The notes under the pieces were generated by a model. The model made no database searches. It saw nothing but the letters and a program-made list of their open reading frames with translations, and was not told the origin of the DNA. From a bacterium (lineage in GTDB: Bacteria; Planctomycetota; J058; JAJDCP01), in NCBI GenBank assembly GCA_030428695.1, contig JAUIEM010000052.1, positions 1 through 33,363 of the forward strand: DNA of 33,363 nucleotides, read 5' to 3'. A program made the position numbers and the translations under genes. Below, piece by piece: positions 1 to 9,291 of the stretch; within the stretch, counting starts at the first letter, position 1; the number at the start of each line of letters is the position of its first letter.

Positions 1-1
1 C

Positions 2-1279
2 TGGAAGAAGGGCGGCAGCTACATCGACATGGTGTGGAAGAGCCTCGGCTGGTTCCCCCACAACCTGCAGGCGGTGTACGACTCCATCGGCGGGAAGTTC
101 GCGGAGATGAGCCGCGACAACTCGACGATCGTCGGGGTCCTGACCACGTCGACCCGCGACCCGGGCTTCTACTACTCGTTCCTCTACTGCGCGCTGGTCG
201 TGATCTTCGGCATCCGCCGCATCCGCCGGCGCAAGACCCCGTACGTCAAGCTCCAGACCTGGACCCTGGCGGCGATCCAGATCATCCCCTTGTTCATCTT
301 GCCCTACTGGCTGCTGCCCTGGATGGGGAACAACGGGTGGTTCGCCGAAGGCGAGGTTCTGCACTGGTTTGGCGAGACCTTCTTCCCCGGCGCGAGCTAC
401 TGGCGCTCCTTCGGCTTCGTGCTCGCCTGGCCGCTGTTCGCCTACAACTGGTGGACGGCCGAGCCGATCTGGGGCTGGCTGATCCTCGGCGGCATCCAGA
501 CCTTCGTCATCATCCCCTGGATGATCTGGAAGTGGGGGAAGGGCGCCTACTGCGGCTGGATCTGCTCGTGCGGGGCCCTGGCCGAGACCCTCGGCGACGC
601 GCATCGCCACAAGATGCCCCACGGCCCCTTCTGGAACAAGCTGAACATGGCCGGCCAGGTGCTCTTGTGGATCGCGACCGCGCTGATGCTGCTACGCATC
701 GTCGGCTGGCTGCTCGCCTGGAGCTCCGGGGCGCCGAACGAGAGCATCGAGCAGGTGTTCAACCTGATCCTGCACGGCAAGGGCGCCGACGGCAACCCGC
801 ACCCGATCTTCGGCTGGCTGAGCTACGGCTACATCGTCGACGTGCTGCTCGGGGGCATCGTCGGCATCGCCTTCTACTTCCACTTCAGCGGCCGGGTGTG
901 GTGTCGCTTCTTCTGCCCGCTGGCGGCGCTGATGCACATCTTCGCGCGCTTCTCGCGCTTCCGCATCCTCGCCGACAAGAAGAAGTGCATCAGCTGCAAC
1001 GTCTGCACCTCGGTCTGCCACCAGGGCATCGACATCATGAGCTTCGCGAACAAGGGCATCCCGATGGAGGACCCGCAGTGCGTGCGCTGTAGCGCCTGCG
1101 TGCAGTCCTGCCCGACCGGGGTGCTCGAGTTCGGCCAGATCGACCGCCAGACCGGCGAGGTGCTCGCCCGCGACAGCCTGCCCTCGAGCCCCGTGAAGAT
1201 GCGTGAAGGAAAGACCGGCTGGACGGTGCTCGCCGACGACGCGAGCGCCGGACGGGTCGGAGGAGGCTTCACCGAGTAG
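2..1279 (+). CDS. Membrane-bound 4Fe-4S polyferredoxin, NosR/NapH type (5' end outside window)
   Basis: The frame is open to the left edge, so this is the C-terminal part of a longer protein; an ATG at 29 lies inside it and is unlikely to be the true start. Seen: several hydrophobic segments, then two membrane-proximal Cys motifs (YCGWICSCG near residue 174 and CRFFCP near 292, counted from the ATG at 29). Two ferredoxin 4Fe-4S motifs follow: CISCNVCTSVC near 320 and CVRCSACVQSCPTG near 351. This order is that of NosR, NapH and CcoG-like electron-transfer membrane proteins, which pass electrons between the quinone pool and periplasmic or cytoplasmic partners. No nos or nap genes are visible, so the partner is unknown. 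The stop codon TAG overlaps the GTG start of the next gene by one base, suggesting translational coupling to the kinase. Confidence 0.8.
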   Translation, partial: WKKGGSYIDMVWKSLGWFPHNLQAVYDSIGGKFAEMSRDNSTIVGVLTTSTRDPGFYYSFLYCALVVIFGIRRIRRRKTPYVKLQTWTLAAIQIIPLFILPYWLLPWMGNNGWFAEGEVLHWFGETFFPGASYWRSFGFVLAWPLFAYNWWTAEPIWGWLILGGIQTFVIIPWMIWKWGKGAYCGWICSCGALAETLGDAHRHKMPHGPFWNKLNMAGQVLLWIATALMLLRIVGWLLAWSSGAPNESIEQVFNLILHGKGADGNPHPIFGWLSYGYIVDVLLGGIVGIAFYFHFSGRVWCRFFCPLAALMHIFARFSRFRILADKKKCISCNVCTSVCHQGIDIMSFANKGIPMEDPQCVRCSACVQSCPTGVLEFGQIDRQTGEVLARDSLPSSPVKMREGKTGWTVLADDASAGRVGGGFTE

Positions 1280-4200
1280 TGGACTCCGCGAGCGCACATC
1301 GCTACTGGCTGGCGCGGCTCAAGGGGAAGGGCGGAAGCGCGGACGCGACCGCCCGCTTCACCCCTCCGAGCCTGGCCGAGACGGCGGCCCCGACCCCGCC
1401 CCTCGAGGCGGCGGTGCTCGGCGCGCCGATCCAGCGTATCGCCCGCGGGGGCATGGGCGAGATCTTCCGGGCGCGGCAGCCGGAGCTCGAGCGCGACATC
1501 GCCCACAAGCGGGTGCGGCCGGAACAGGACACCGCGGCGGCGCGGGCCTCGTTCCTCGCCGAGGCGGTCGCGACCGGCACCCTGAGCCATCCGAACATCG
1601 TGCCGGTCTACGGCCTGGGGAAGACCGGTGACGGCGCCCCCTGCCTGGCGATGAAGCTGCTGCACGGGAAGACCTGGAAGCAGCTGCTCCGCGCGCTCCC
1701 CGACGACCTCGAGCGCCACCTCGAGATCCTGCTGCAGGTCTGCCACGCGGTCGCCTACGCCCACAGCCGCGGCATCCTGCACAACGACCTCAAGCCCGAG
1801 AACGTGATGGTCGGCGACTTCGGCGAGGTCACCCTGCTCGACTGGGGGCTGGCTGTCCGCGTCGACGAGGCCCCCGCCTGCGGCAGCCGCGTGCGCCACC
1901 GCTCGGCCGTGCGCGAGCCGGCCGGCACGCCGGCCTACATGCCGCCCGAGCTCGCCCGCGGCGACGGGGCCGCCCTGGGCCCGGCGAGCGACGTGTACCT
2001 GCTCGGCGGAGCGCTGTACGAGCTGGCCAGCGGGAAGCCGCCGCGCACCGGCGCGAGCCTGACCGAGGCGCTGGCCGCCGCGGTCGAGGGGCGGCTGCCG
2101 CCGTTCGGGGCGGACTTCCCCGCCGGCCTGCGGGTCATCTGCGAGCGGGCGCTCGCCGCCGCTCCCGCGGCGCGCTACCCGGACGTGCAGAGCTTCGCCG
2201 AGGCGCTGCGTGCCTTCCAGCGCCGTCGCCAGAGCCGGCGGCTGTGCGCGCGGGCCCGCGAGGACCTCGAGCGCTGCGGGGTCGACGAGGGGACGGGGGC
2301 GTCGCGCTACGCCGGCTACGCGGAGTGCATCGCCGCCTTCGACGCGGCCCGCCAGCTGTGGCCGGAGAACCCCGCCGCGCACGCCGGCGAGATCCGGGCG
2401 CGCCTGGCCTACGCAGAGGCGGCGCGGGGCGCGCGGGACTTCGGCCTCGCCCGGGCCCAGCTCGCACGGGCCGGGGAGGGGGCCGAGGCCGAGCGCTGCC
2501 GGGCGGCCCTGGCGGCGGATACGGCGGCGGAAGAGCGGGAGCGCAGCGCGCGGAGGCGGCTGCGCCTCGCCCTGCGCATCGCGACCGCGGCCTGCTTCCT
2601 CGCCCTGGCCGGAGGCCTGGTCACATTGCTCGGCGCCCGGGCGACCCTCGCCGAGCAGGGCGTCCGGCTCGAAGAGGAGCGGGCCGGGGCGGTCGCCGCG
2701 CGGCTCCATGCGGAAGAGCGGGAGCGCACCGCCGAGCGCACCCTCGTCACGGTCAGCGAGCGGGTGACCAGCGGCGTGCTGGCACGGCTCGGCTACGACG
2801 GCGGGCACGACGTGGTCGTCGCCCTGGTCGGCGAGGCGATCGACGGCTGGCGGACGCTGGCGGCGATCGGCGACGGCACGGACCCGCGGCCGGCCCTGCG
2901 CGCGCAGCTGCAGTACGCCGAGCTGCAGCGGAGAGTGTGGGGCGGGGTCGACACCGCGGTGGTCGCCTCGCGCGACGTGGTCGAGGGCTTCGCCGCCCTG
3001 CTCGCGGCCACACCTCAGCCCGACGATGCGCTGCGCTGCGATCACATCCGCGCGCAGCTCGAGCTCGGCCTCGCCCTGCTCCAGTCCGGCGCCCTCGCCG
3101 CGGCCGACACCGCGCTCGTGGCGGCCCTGCAGGATGCGCGGGCCCTGATCGACGACCGGCCGACGGCCGCACACCGGGAACCGCTGAACGACCTCTTGCG
3201 CGCCCACGCCGAAGTCCTGCGCCGGCAGGGACGCCTCGACCAGGCGCTCGCCCAGCTTCGCGAGAGCCAGGTGCTGATCGAGGGCATCGCCGACCCGCTC
3301 GTCGCGACCAACCACCAGCTCCTGACGCTGCAGCACCTCACCCATGTGCTGCTCGCCCGCGGCGAGATCCGCGAGGCCGAGGCCGTCAACCAGGAGCTGC
3401 GCGCGCTGCACCGCGAGCACCTCCAGCGAGACCCGGACAACGCCACCTTGCGCTCCGAGCACGCGCTGGCCCAGCTCGCCGGGGTGCGCATCGCCCTCGC
3501 CCTCGACCGCGACACCGAGGCGCGCGCGCTCAGCGAGGCGGCGCTCGCCACCCTGACGGAGCTCGCCCGGCACGACCCGTACAACCTCGGCCGCGGGAGC
3601 GAGCTGGCCGCCGCGCGCTTCGAGTGGGGGCGGACGCTCGGTTTCTGGGGCGAGTACGCCGCCGCCGCGGAGGTCTTCGCCGAGACCTACGAAGAGCTCG
3701 TCGCGCTGCGCGCGCTGTTCCCCGAGAGCGGTGACGTGCTCTCCAGCGTGGTGTTCGTCGGCACCGCGCTGCTCGACATGTACCTGCTGAGCGGCGACTA
3801 CGCCTCGGTCGACGCGCTGACCGAGCAACTGCTGGCCTCCGCCGACGAGCTGACGACGCGCGACCCCGAGCACTACGGGCCGCGTCTCTCCCACGCCTAC
3901 GCCCTGACCACGACGGCCGAGCGCTCCCTGCGCCAGGGTCGTCTACGGGAAGCGCAGGAGCGGGTCGAGCGGGCCCTGCACCTGTTCGACAACCTGCTCG
4001 TGGAGGCCATCCCCGCTGGAGACCTCGAGCGCACACGGGGCAACACCCTGCGCCTGGCGGGGGAGATCGCCGCGGCCTCCGGCGAGGGCGACCCGCGCGC
4101 CTGCTTCGAGGCGGCCTGCGCGCTGCACCGCACCGCCCTCCTGCACGAGCCGGACAACTCGATCGCGCGCGAGGATCTGATCCGTGACCTGCACCGCTTC

Positions 4201-5142
4201 GGCGAGTGGGCCTACGCCCAGGGCGACCTCGACCTGGTCGCGGAGCTGTACGCCGAGCTCGAGGGCCTGGTGCGAGAAGCCCTCGCGAAGGTCGGCCTCA
4301 GCCCGGTGTTGCGCCAGGAGTGGGCGCTCACCCTGACCAAGCTCGTGCAGGTCCACGCCGCGCGGGGAGAGCTCGACGCGCTGCGCGCGGTGCTCGACGA
4401 GGCCCGGGAGCTCAACGGCGCGCTGCGGGAAGAGCGACCGGAGAACCCGCAGTGGTTGTTGAACCTGTTCAGCCTCGCCCAGGTCACCGGCCGCCTCGCC
4501 CCGACGCCGGAGGCCGCGGTCACCGCCTACGAGACGCTCCTCGCCCACGCCGAGGCGCTCGAGGCCTTGCGGTTGCGGGACTTCCCGCCAGGGGCGCTGC
4601 TCGAGGCTGCCCTGATCGAGCTGGTCGAGGCGCGGCGTCGGGCCGGGGACTTCGCGGGCGCTATCGAGGCCCAGCGCCGGCTCGTCGGGCTCGAGCGGCG
4701 GATGAGCGGCGCGCTCTTCACGCTCGCCCGTCTCGAGTTGCTCCGCGACGACCGGGCGGCCGCCGAAGAGCTGCTCCGCGCCGCCCTGGAGGTGCCTGGC
4801 GACCCGCCGCGCAGCGAGCTCGCCGTCTGGCTCGCCGCCGCCGAGGGCTCGACGGAGGGACTCGCCGCGCATGTCGGCGAGCCCGGCATCCTGGGCCTCG
4901 CGATCGCCTACGCCCGAGGCGAGCTCTCCGCCGAGGAGCTGGTCGCGGCCGCGCGCCGCCCGGCCGTGCCTGCCCAGGGGCCGCTGCTCGAGGCGATCGC
5001 CTGGGGGACCATCGGGCTGTTCGCCGACCTCGCCGGTGACCGCGAAGGGGCGGTCGAGGCCTACCGGGCCTGCCTGCGGGGTCCCCCGTCGGTCCTCTAC
5101 GTACGCTGGGCCCGCGACCGGCTGCGCCGCTGGGGCGAGTAG
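1279..5142 (+). CDS. Transmembrane Ser/Thr protein kinase with long TPR-like C-terminal region
   Basis: A GTG start is supported by AGGAGG at 1261-1266, and the one-base overlap with the upstream stop fixes the position. The 1287-residue product has a PknB/Hanks-type kinase domain at about 50-315: glycine loop IARGGMGEIF (54-63), Lys77 in AHKRV, putative alpha-C Glu95, catalytic loop HNDLKPEN (168-175), DWG (188-190) and GTPAYMPPE (216-224). The catalytic Asp, Lys and Asn are kept, but the Arg of HRD is Asn and DFG is DWG. A single hydrophobic segment lies at about 430-452, followed by some 830 residues of Ala/Leu/Glu-rich helical repeats that look like degenerate TPRs. The expected topology is cytoplasmic kinase, one membrane span and an external or periplasmic repeat sensor. 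The substrate is unknown. It is a clear paralogue of the kinase at 23731-26784. Confidence 0.88.
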   Translation: MDSASAHRYWLARLKGKGGSADATARFTPPSLAETAAPTPPLEAAVLGAPIQRIARGGMGEIFRARQPELERDIAHKRVRPEQDTAAARASFLAEAVATGTLSHPNIVPVYGLGKTGDGAPCLAMKLLHGKTWKQLLRALPDDLERHLEILLQVCHAVAYAHSRGILHNDLKPENVMVGDFGEVTLLDWGLAVRVDEAPACGSRVRHRSAVREPAGTPAYMPPELARGDGAALGPASDVYLLGGALYELASGKPPRTGASLTEALAAAVEGRLPPFGADFPAGLRVICERALAAAPAARYPDVQSFAEALRAFQRRRQSRRLCARAREDLERCGVDEGTGASRYAGYAECIAAFDAARQLWPENPAAHAGEIRARLAYAEAARGARDFGLARAQLARAGEGAEAERCRAALAADTAAEERERSARRRLRLALRIATAACFLALAGGLVTLLGARATLAEQGVRLEEERAGAVAARLHAEERERTAERTLVTVSERVTSGVLARLGYDGGHDVVVALVGEAIDGWRTLAAIGDGTDPRPALRAQLQYAELQRRVWGGVDTAVVASRDVVEGFAALLAATPQPDDALRCDHIRAQLELGLALLQSGALAAADTALVAALQDARALIDDRPTAAHREPLNDLLRAHAEVLRRQGRLDQALAQLRESQVLIEGIADPLVATNHQLLTLQHLTHVLLARGEIREAEAVNQELRALHREHLQRDPDNATLRSEHALAQLAGVRIALALDRDTEARALSEAALATLTELARHDPYNLGRGSELAAARFEWGRTLGFWGEYAAAAEVFAETYEELVALRALFPESGDVLSSVVFVGTALLDMYLLSGDYASVDALTEQLLASADELTTRDPEHYGPRLSHAYALTTTAERSLRQGRLREAQERVERALHLFDNLLVEAIPAGDLERTRGNTLRLAGEIAAASGEGDPRACFEAACALHRTALLHEPDNSIAREDLIRDLHRFGEWAYAQGDLDLVAELYAELEGLVREALAKVGLSPVLRQEWALTLTKLVQVHAARGELDALRAVLDEARELNGALREERPENPQWLLNLFSLAQVTGRLAPTPEAAVTAYETLLAHAEALEALRLRDFPPGALLEAALIELVEARRRAGDFAGAIEAQRRLVGLERRMSGALFTLARLELLRDDRAAAEELLRAALEVPGDPPRSELAVWLAAAEGSTEGLAAHVGEPGILGLAIAYARGELSAEELVAAARRPAVPAQGPLLEAIAWGTIGLFADLAGDREGAVEAYRACLRGPPSVLYVRWARDRLRRWGE

Positions 5143-5163
5143 CGCCGTCCGGCCGGTTCTGCT

Positions 5164-5184
5164 GCGCAGCGCGTCACGCTGCGC
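5164..5184. terminator. Hairpin in the kinase-antiporter gap
   Basis: A perfect 8-base inverted repeat, gcgcagcg (5164-5171) and cgctgcgc (5177-5184), with a 5-base loop lies 21 bases after the kinase stop and 26 bases before the antiporter start. No T-run follows it, so it could be a weak terminator, an attenuator or an RNA-stability element. Confidence 0.3.
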
Positions 5185-5210
5185 TAGACTGCTATCACTG
5201 AGAGCGGTCT

Positions 5211-8024
5211 ATGCAACACACGCAGGAATTCGCGACGGTCGTCGTCTTCTGCTCGCTGCTCGCCATCGGCGCGGCGGTGCGCTCCTTGTCGCGGCGCATC
5301 AAGATCCCGTACACCCTCGCGGTGTTCCTGGTCGGGGCGCTGTGCGGCTTCCTGCGCAGCAGCGTCGCGCTCGAGGGGGTGCTCGGGCAGACCCTCGAGA
5401 CCCTGTTCGCCGGCAGCATCACGCCGCAGATGGTGATCTTCGTCTTCCTCCCCGCCCTGGTCTTCGAGTCGGCCTATGCGATGGAAGGCCACAGCTTCGC
5501 CCGCAACATAGGTCCGATCATCCTCCTCGCCGTCCCGGCGCTGCTCGTCGCGACCGGGCTGACCGCGGCGCTGGCGGTCGGCCTGGACAGCTTCGGCTGG
5601 GGCTGGGGCTGGAGCTGGACCACCGCGCTGGTGTTCGGCGCCCTGATCAGCGCGACCGACCCGGTGGCCGTCGTCGCGATCCTGCGCGAGGCCGGGGCAC
5701 CGAAGCGGCTCTCCACGCTGATCGAGGGCGAGTCGCTGCTCAATGACGGGACGGCCATCGTCGTCTTCTCGGTGCTGGTCAAGCTGCTGCTCGGCAGCGT
5801 CGCCCTCAGCTTCACCGGGCCGGTGCTGCAGTTCGTGCTGGTCGTGGCGGGCGGCCTCGGCGTCGGGCTGGTGCTGTCGATGCTCGTCACCTTCTGGATC
5901 AACCGGACCTTCCGCAATCCCCTGGTCGAGATCTCCCTGACCCTGGTGCTCGCCTACTTCGCGATGATCGTCGCCGAGGGCTTCCTGCACGTGTCGGGGG
6001 TGATGGCGGTCGTCGTCGCCGGGCTGTGGATGGGGGGCCCCGCCAAGGCGAGCGTCAGCCACGAGGCGACCCATGTGCTGCACGGCTTCTGGGAGATGCT
6101 CTCGTACATCGCGAACACCCTGATCTTCTTCCTGGTCGGGGTGCTGATCGCCCAGCAGGTGCACGGGGCGATGTGGTTCGACCTGTCCCTGGTGTTCGTC
6201 GCCTGGGTCGGGGTGATGCTGATCCGGGTCGTCGTGATCTTCGCCTTCCGCCCGCTGATGAACCGCCTCGCCGACCCGATCTCCCCCAGCCAGGCCCTGC
6301 TGATGTCCTGGGGCGGGCTGCGCGGTGCGGTCTCCCTCGCCCTCGCCCTCGCCTTCAGCCAGATCCAGGACCCGGCGATCAGCGAGGAGCTGCGCGGCCA
6401 GGTCCTGTTCGTCACCGCCGGCGTCGTGATGCTGACCCTGCTGGTCAACGGCTCGACCACCGGCTGGCTGCTGCGCCGGCTCGGCTTCGACAAGCCGCCC
6501 CTGCCCGACCAGCTCGCGGAGAAGACCGCCCGGGCGCGGGTGCTCGAGAAGGTCGAGAAGCGCATCGACGAGCTGTCCCGTCTGCGCAGCCTGCAGACCT
6601 TGCGCTGGGCGGAGGTCGAGGCGGAGCTGACGCGCCGCTGCGACGAGCTGCGCGACGACGTCGCCAGCACCCGTGCGGCCCTCGAGACCACCTGCAGCGA
6701 GCTGCACGCGGTCGGTTACTGGCACCAGGCGCTCGGGATCGAGCGGGAAGCCTACTGGCACGCCTACGCCGAGGGCACCATCGGCGCCGAGGCCGTCAAG
6801 ATCCTGTCCCATGAGATCGACCTGCAGCTCGACCGCGTCAACGTCGGCGACCTGACCCCGCCCGCCTCGCGCCGCGCCAGCAAGCGCAGCCTGCGGACGC
6901 TCATCGCCAGCAGCATGCACCGCCTCGGCCTGGGGGCGCTGGTCGGCCGCCTGCAGATGCGCCGGCTCGCGCTCCTGTACGACCTGTCGCGCGGCGAGCA
7001 GCTCGCGGCGGAGAAGGTGCTCGGCAGCCTGGATGAGCTCGGCGCGGACGACGCGCAGATCCGCGACAGCATCGCGGCGACCTACAAGGGCTACGTCCAG
7101 AAGAGCAAGACCCGCCTCGAGGACCTGCGGGTCAACCTGCCCGAGGTCGTCGAGGAGATCGAGACCCGGCTCGCCCTGCGCATCGCGCTCAACCTCGAGC
7201 ACCACGCTCTCGAAGAGCTGCTCGAGAAGGGTGTGATGGACGAGAGCACCGGCAGCGCCGCCCTCGAGCAGGTCGCCTGGCGCATGCACGAGCTCGAGAG
7301 CCGCCCCTCCCGGGCAGCGCTGCCCGAGACCTCGGCCCTGTGCCGCAACGCGCCGCTGTTCCGCGACCTCGACGACGACGCGATCGCGCTGATCGGCAAG
7401 CTGACCAAAGAGCGCCTGCTCGCGGCCGGCGACGTCCTGTTCGAAGAAGGGGAACAGGGCGACAGCATGTTCGTCATCGCCCGCGGAGCCCTCGCCGTCG
7501 TCCGCAAGCGCGACGGCGAGGAGGTCACCCTCGGGGTGCTCGGCAGCGGCGACATCGTCGGCGAGATGGCCCTCCTGACCGGGGAACCGCGCAGCGCCAC
7601 GGCCCGCGCCCTGACCCCCGTCGTGATCGGCACGGTCACCCGCGAGGCCTTCTCGCAGCTGTTGCGTGAACAGCCGAAGCTCAAGGCCCAGGTGTGGGAT
7701 GAGGTCGCGCGCCGCAAGTTCGACAACTTCCTGCGCGAGCAGGAGGACTACGGCGCCTGGGACCAGGACCGCCGGCTCGCCTGGTACGACGCGGGGCGCC
7801 AGGTGTTGCTGCGGGAAGGGCAGAGCGAGTCCCTGAAGGAGGTCGCCGCGATCTACCTGTTCCTCGGCACGGTCGCCGTCGACGGGGCCGCGCACGTGGC
7901 CCCCGGCCTGGTCGAGGTCGACCACGCCGCGGAGCTGCGGGCGAGCGGAGGGCCCGCCGAGGTCGTGCTGCTGCCCGATCCGGACACGGTCGAGACCGCC
8001 GCGGACATCGATGAGGTGGTGTAG
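5211..8024 (+). CDS. CPA1-family Na+(K+)/H+ antiporter with C-terminal cyclic-nucleotide-binding domain
   Basis: A 937-residue product, about twice the length of a plain NhaP transporter. Residues 1-430 are a polytopic CPA1 exchanger, with FVFLPALVFESA (77-88), the ion-site segment SATDPVAVVAI (147-157), LLNDGTAIVVFSVL (176-189) with the Asn-Asp pair expected of electroneutral antiporters, and SWGGLRGAVSLALALA near 369-384. About 280 residues of charged helices follow. A Crp-type cyclic-nucleotide-binding fold occupies about 711-825, including LFEEGEQGDSMFVIARGALA and the phosphate-cassette-like GEMALLTGEPRSATARA. The order antiporter, helical linker, CNBD is that of plant SOS1 and some bacterial NhaP homologues. 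The inferred role is Na+ or K+ exchange for protons in the cytoplasmic membrane, gated by a cyclic nucleotide or another ligand. The start has only a weak GAGAG upstream. The next gene follows after one base. Confidence 0.9.
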   Translation: MQHTQEFATVVVFCSLLAIGAAVRSLSRRIKIPYTLAVFLVGALCGFLRSSVALEGVLGQTLETLFAGSITPQMVIFVFLPALVFESAYAMEGHSFARNIGPIILLAVPALLVATGLTAALAVGLDSFGWGWGWSWTTALVFGALISATDPVAVVAILREAGAPKRLSTLIEGESLLNDGTAIVVFSVLVKLLLGSVALSFTGPVLQFVLVVAGGLGVGLVLSMLVTFWINRTFRNPLVEISLTLVLAYFAMIVAEGFLHVSGVMAVVVAGLWMGGPAKASVSHEATHVLHGFWEMLSYIANTLIFFLVGVLIAQQVHGAMWFDLSLVFVAWVGVMLIRVVVIFAFRPLMNRLADPISPSQALLMSWGGLRGAVSLALALAFSQIQDPAISEELRGQVLFVTAGVVMLTLLVNGSTTGWLLRRLGFDKPPLPDQLAEKTARARVLEKVEKRIDELSRLRSLQTLRWAEVEAELTRRCDELRDDVASTRAALETTCSELHAVGYWHQALGIEREAYWHAYAEGTIGAEAVKILSHEIDLQLDRVNVGDLTPPASRRASKRSLRTLIASSMHRLGLGALVGRLQMRRLALLYDLSRGEQLAAEKVLGSLDELGADDAQIRDSIAATYKGYVQKSKTRLEDLRVNLPEVVEEIETRLALRIALNLEHHALEELLEKGVMDESTGSAALEQVAWRMHELESRPSRAALPETSALCRNAPLFRDLDDDAIALIGKLTKERLLAAGDVLFEEGEQGDSMFVIARGALAVVRKRDGEEVTLGVLGSGDIVGEMALLTGEPRSATARALTPVVIGTVTREAFSQLLREQPKLKAQVWDEVARRKFDNFLREQEDYGAWDQDRRLAWYDAGRQVLLREGQSESLKEVAAIYLFLGTVAVDGAAHVAPGLVEVDHAAELRASGGPAEVVLLPDPDTVETAADIDEVV

Positions 8025-8025
8025 G

Positions 8026-8784
8026 ATGCGGCTCGCCCTGGCGTTCCTTCTGTTGCTGGCAGCCCTGCCCATCGGCTGCGCCAGCGGCTACACCGTCGTC
8101 GACATCGGCGGCATCGAGGTCCACACCTTCCGCATCGCCTACAGCAACGCGCACCTGCTCGTCGCCGACAGCGGGCTCGTCCTGTTCGACACCGTCGCTG
8201 CCGAGGAAGCCGCGACGCTCGACGCCCAGCTGCGGGAACGGGGCTTCGACCCCGCCCGGCTGCGCGCGGTCGTGCTCAGCCACGGCCACGCCGACCACGC
8301 CGGCGCCGCCCTCTGGTTCCAGCAGCGCTACGGCGTTCCCGTGTGGGCGGGGGCCGGCGACGCGCACATGCTCGAGAGCGGTACCAACGACCCGCTGGTG
8401 CCGACCGGCCTGATCGCCTCGTGGACGCGCGAGGCGAACCAGAGCGCGCGCTACGAGCCGACCGTCGCGGACCGCTGGATCGAGGAGCCCACCTTGCTCC
8501 CCGGGCAGATCGGGACGGTCGTGCCTTTGCCCGGGCACACCCCCGGCTCCCTGGTGCTGCTCGCGGGCGAGGCGGTGTTCGTCGGCGACCTCTTCCGCGG
8601 CGGCCTGTTCGGGCCCTCGGCGGAGGTCCACTTCTACATGCACGACCTCGCGGACAACCGACGGGACATCGTCCATCTGCTCGAGGAGCTCGCGCCCGCC
8701 GCGCGCATCTTCCTGTGCGGGCACTTCGGGCCGGTCGGCCGCGCGCAGGTCGAGGTGTTGCTGACGAGGTTCCCGGTCGAGTGA
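8026..8784 (+). CDS. Metallo-beta-lactamase-fold hydrolase, putative lipoprotein
   Basis: The ATG at 8026 is one base after the antiporter stop; AGGTGG within the end of the antiporter serves as ribosome site, so the pair is probably co-translated. An in-frame ATG at 8011 would precede the signal peptide and is less likely. The 252-residue product starts with a hydrophobic signal (MRLALAFLLLLAALPIGC) ending in a lipobox-like Cys18; Pro at -3 is unusual, so lipidation is not certain. The zinc motif HGHADH (86-91), His171 in GHTPGS, Asp188 in GDLF and His233 in CGHFG make a complete binuclear MBL site. Members of this superfamily hydrolyse beta-lactams, lactones, thioesters or phosphodiesters; the substrate cannot be assigned. 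It probably acts in the periplasm. Confidence 0.85.
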   Translation: MRLALAFLLLLAALPIGCASGYTVVDIGGIEVHTFRIAYSNAHLLVADSGLVLFDTVAAEEAATLDAQLRERGFDPARLRAVVLSHGHADHAGAALWFQQRYGVPVWAGAGDAHMLESGTNDPLVPTGLIASWTREANQSARYEPTVADRWIEEPTLLPGQIGTVVPLPGHTPGSLVLLAGEAVFVGDLFRGGLFGPSAEVHFYMHDLADNRRDIVHLLEELAPAARIFLCGHFGPVGRAQVEVLLTRFPVE

Positions 8785-8903
8785 AGCGGAGCTCACCGCC
8801 GCGACGTCGGAAGTCGGACGCGGAGCCGGGCACGGGGAACGAAAAAGGGGAATCGAAAAACCGTGAGCCTTGCCCGGCCAGAGAGAGAACCCTGATGTGA
8901 ATG

Positions 8904-9227
8904 TACTGACCGCCGCATAAGTCCTGTGCCGGAGGGGGACGTCGGTTCCCGGCCAACAACGGGAGGGGGTGAAGAGGCTGTCTCACGGAACCCGATGACG
9001 CACGTCCCTACGCGTGCGGCGGGCGGGGGTAAACCCCGCCCCTACATTGGATTTCGACACAATCGGTGGACGATCGGAGGCGTGCGAAAAAGGCGCACCT
9101 GACTGGACCCGTGAGACAGCCTCGTGAACCCCTCCCCCACATGCTGTCAGACAACTCTCGATGACCGTGTAGGGGCGGGGTTTACCCCCGCCCGCCGGAC
9201 GAGGAAGAACTTATGCGGAGGTCGGTA
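8904..9227. mobile_element. Miniature inverted-repeat element A (outer copy, interrupted)
   Basis: Imperfect terminal inverted repeats are seen at 8904-8925 (contains gaccgccgcataagtcct) and 9206-9227 (contains agaacttatgcggaggtc), about 18 of 22 positions pairing. It contains no ORF worth calling. Near its right end is a GC-rich palindromic core at 9169-9198 that can fold as gggcgggg / loop tttac / ccccgccc. Removing the inner insertion (8974-9123) plus one 5-base duplication leaves an element of about 169 bases. A related shorter copy lies at 32130-32265. It looks like a non-autonomous MITE moved by a transposase elsewhere in the genome. Confidence 0.6.
8974..9123. mobile_element. Inner MITE, 150 bases, inserted into element A with 5-base target duplication
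   Basis: A perfect 15-base terminal inverted repeat, gaggctgtctcacgg (8974-8988) and ccgtgagacagcctc (9109-9123), is flanked on both sides by the direct repeat gtgaa (8969-8973 and 9124-9128). Outside the duplication, gggagggg (8961-8968) is the exact complement of cccctccc (9129-9136), so the insertion opened the loop of a hairpin in the outer element. The inner element carries its own copy of the GC-rich core in inverted orientation (9017-9045). Too small to encode a transposase. Confidence 0.72.
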
Positions 9228-9291
9228 GGCCTTTCCTTCCGCCGTGAAGGAAGAGCAAGCGAAGGACAGTCTCCCCACCACGAGTGAGCTC

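Noticed and set aside
874..3894. 1006-codon open frame on the minus strand over the first kinase
   Set aside because: Composition is Arg/Gly/Gln/Val-rich with no domain; it is the antisense shadow expected in GC-rich DNA of a clear kinase gene.
5184..8072. 962-codon open frame on the minus strand over the antiporter
   Set aside because: Low-complexity His/Asp/Gln/Arg translation without motifs, fully covered by a well-supported transporter gene.
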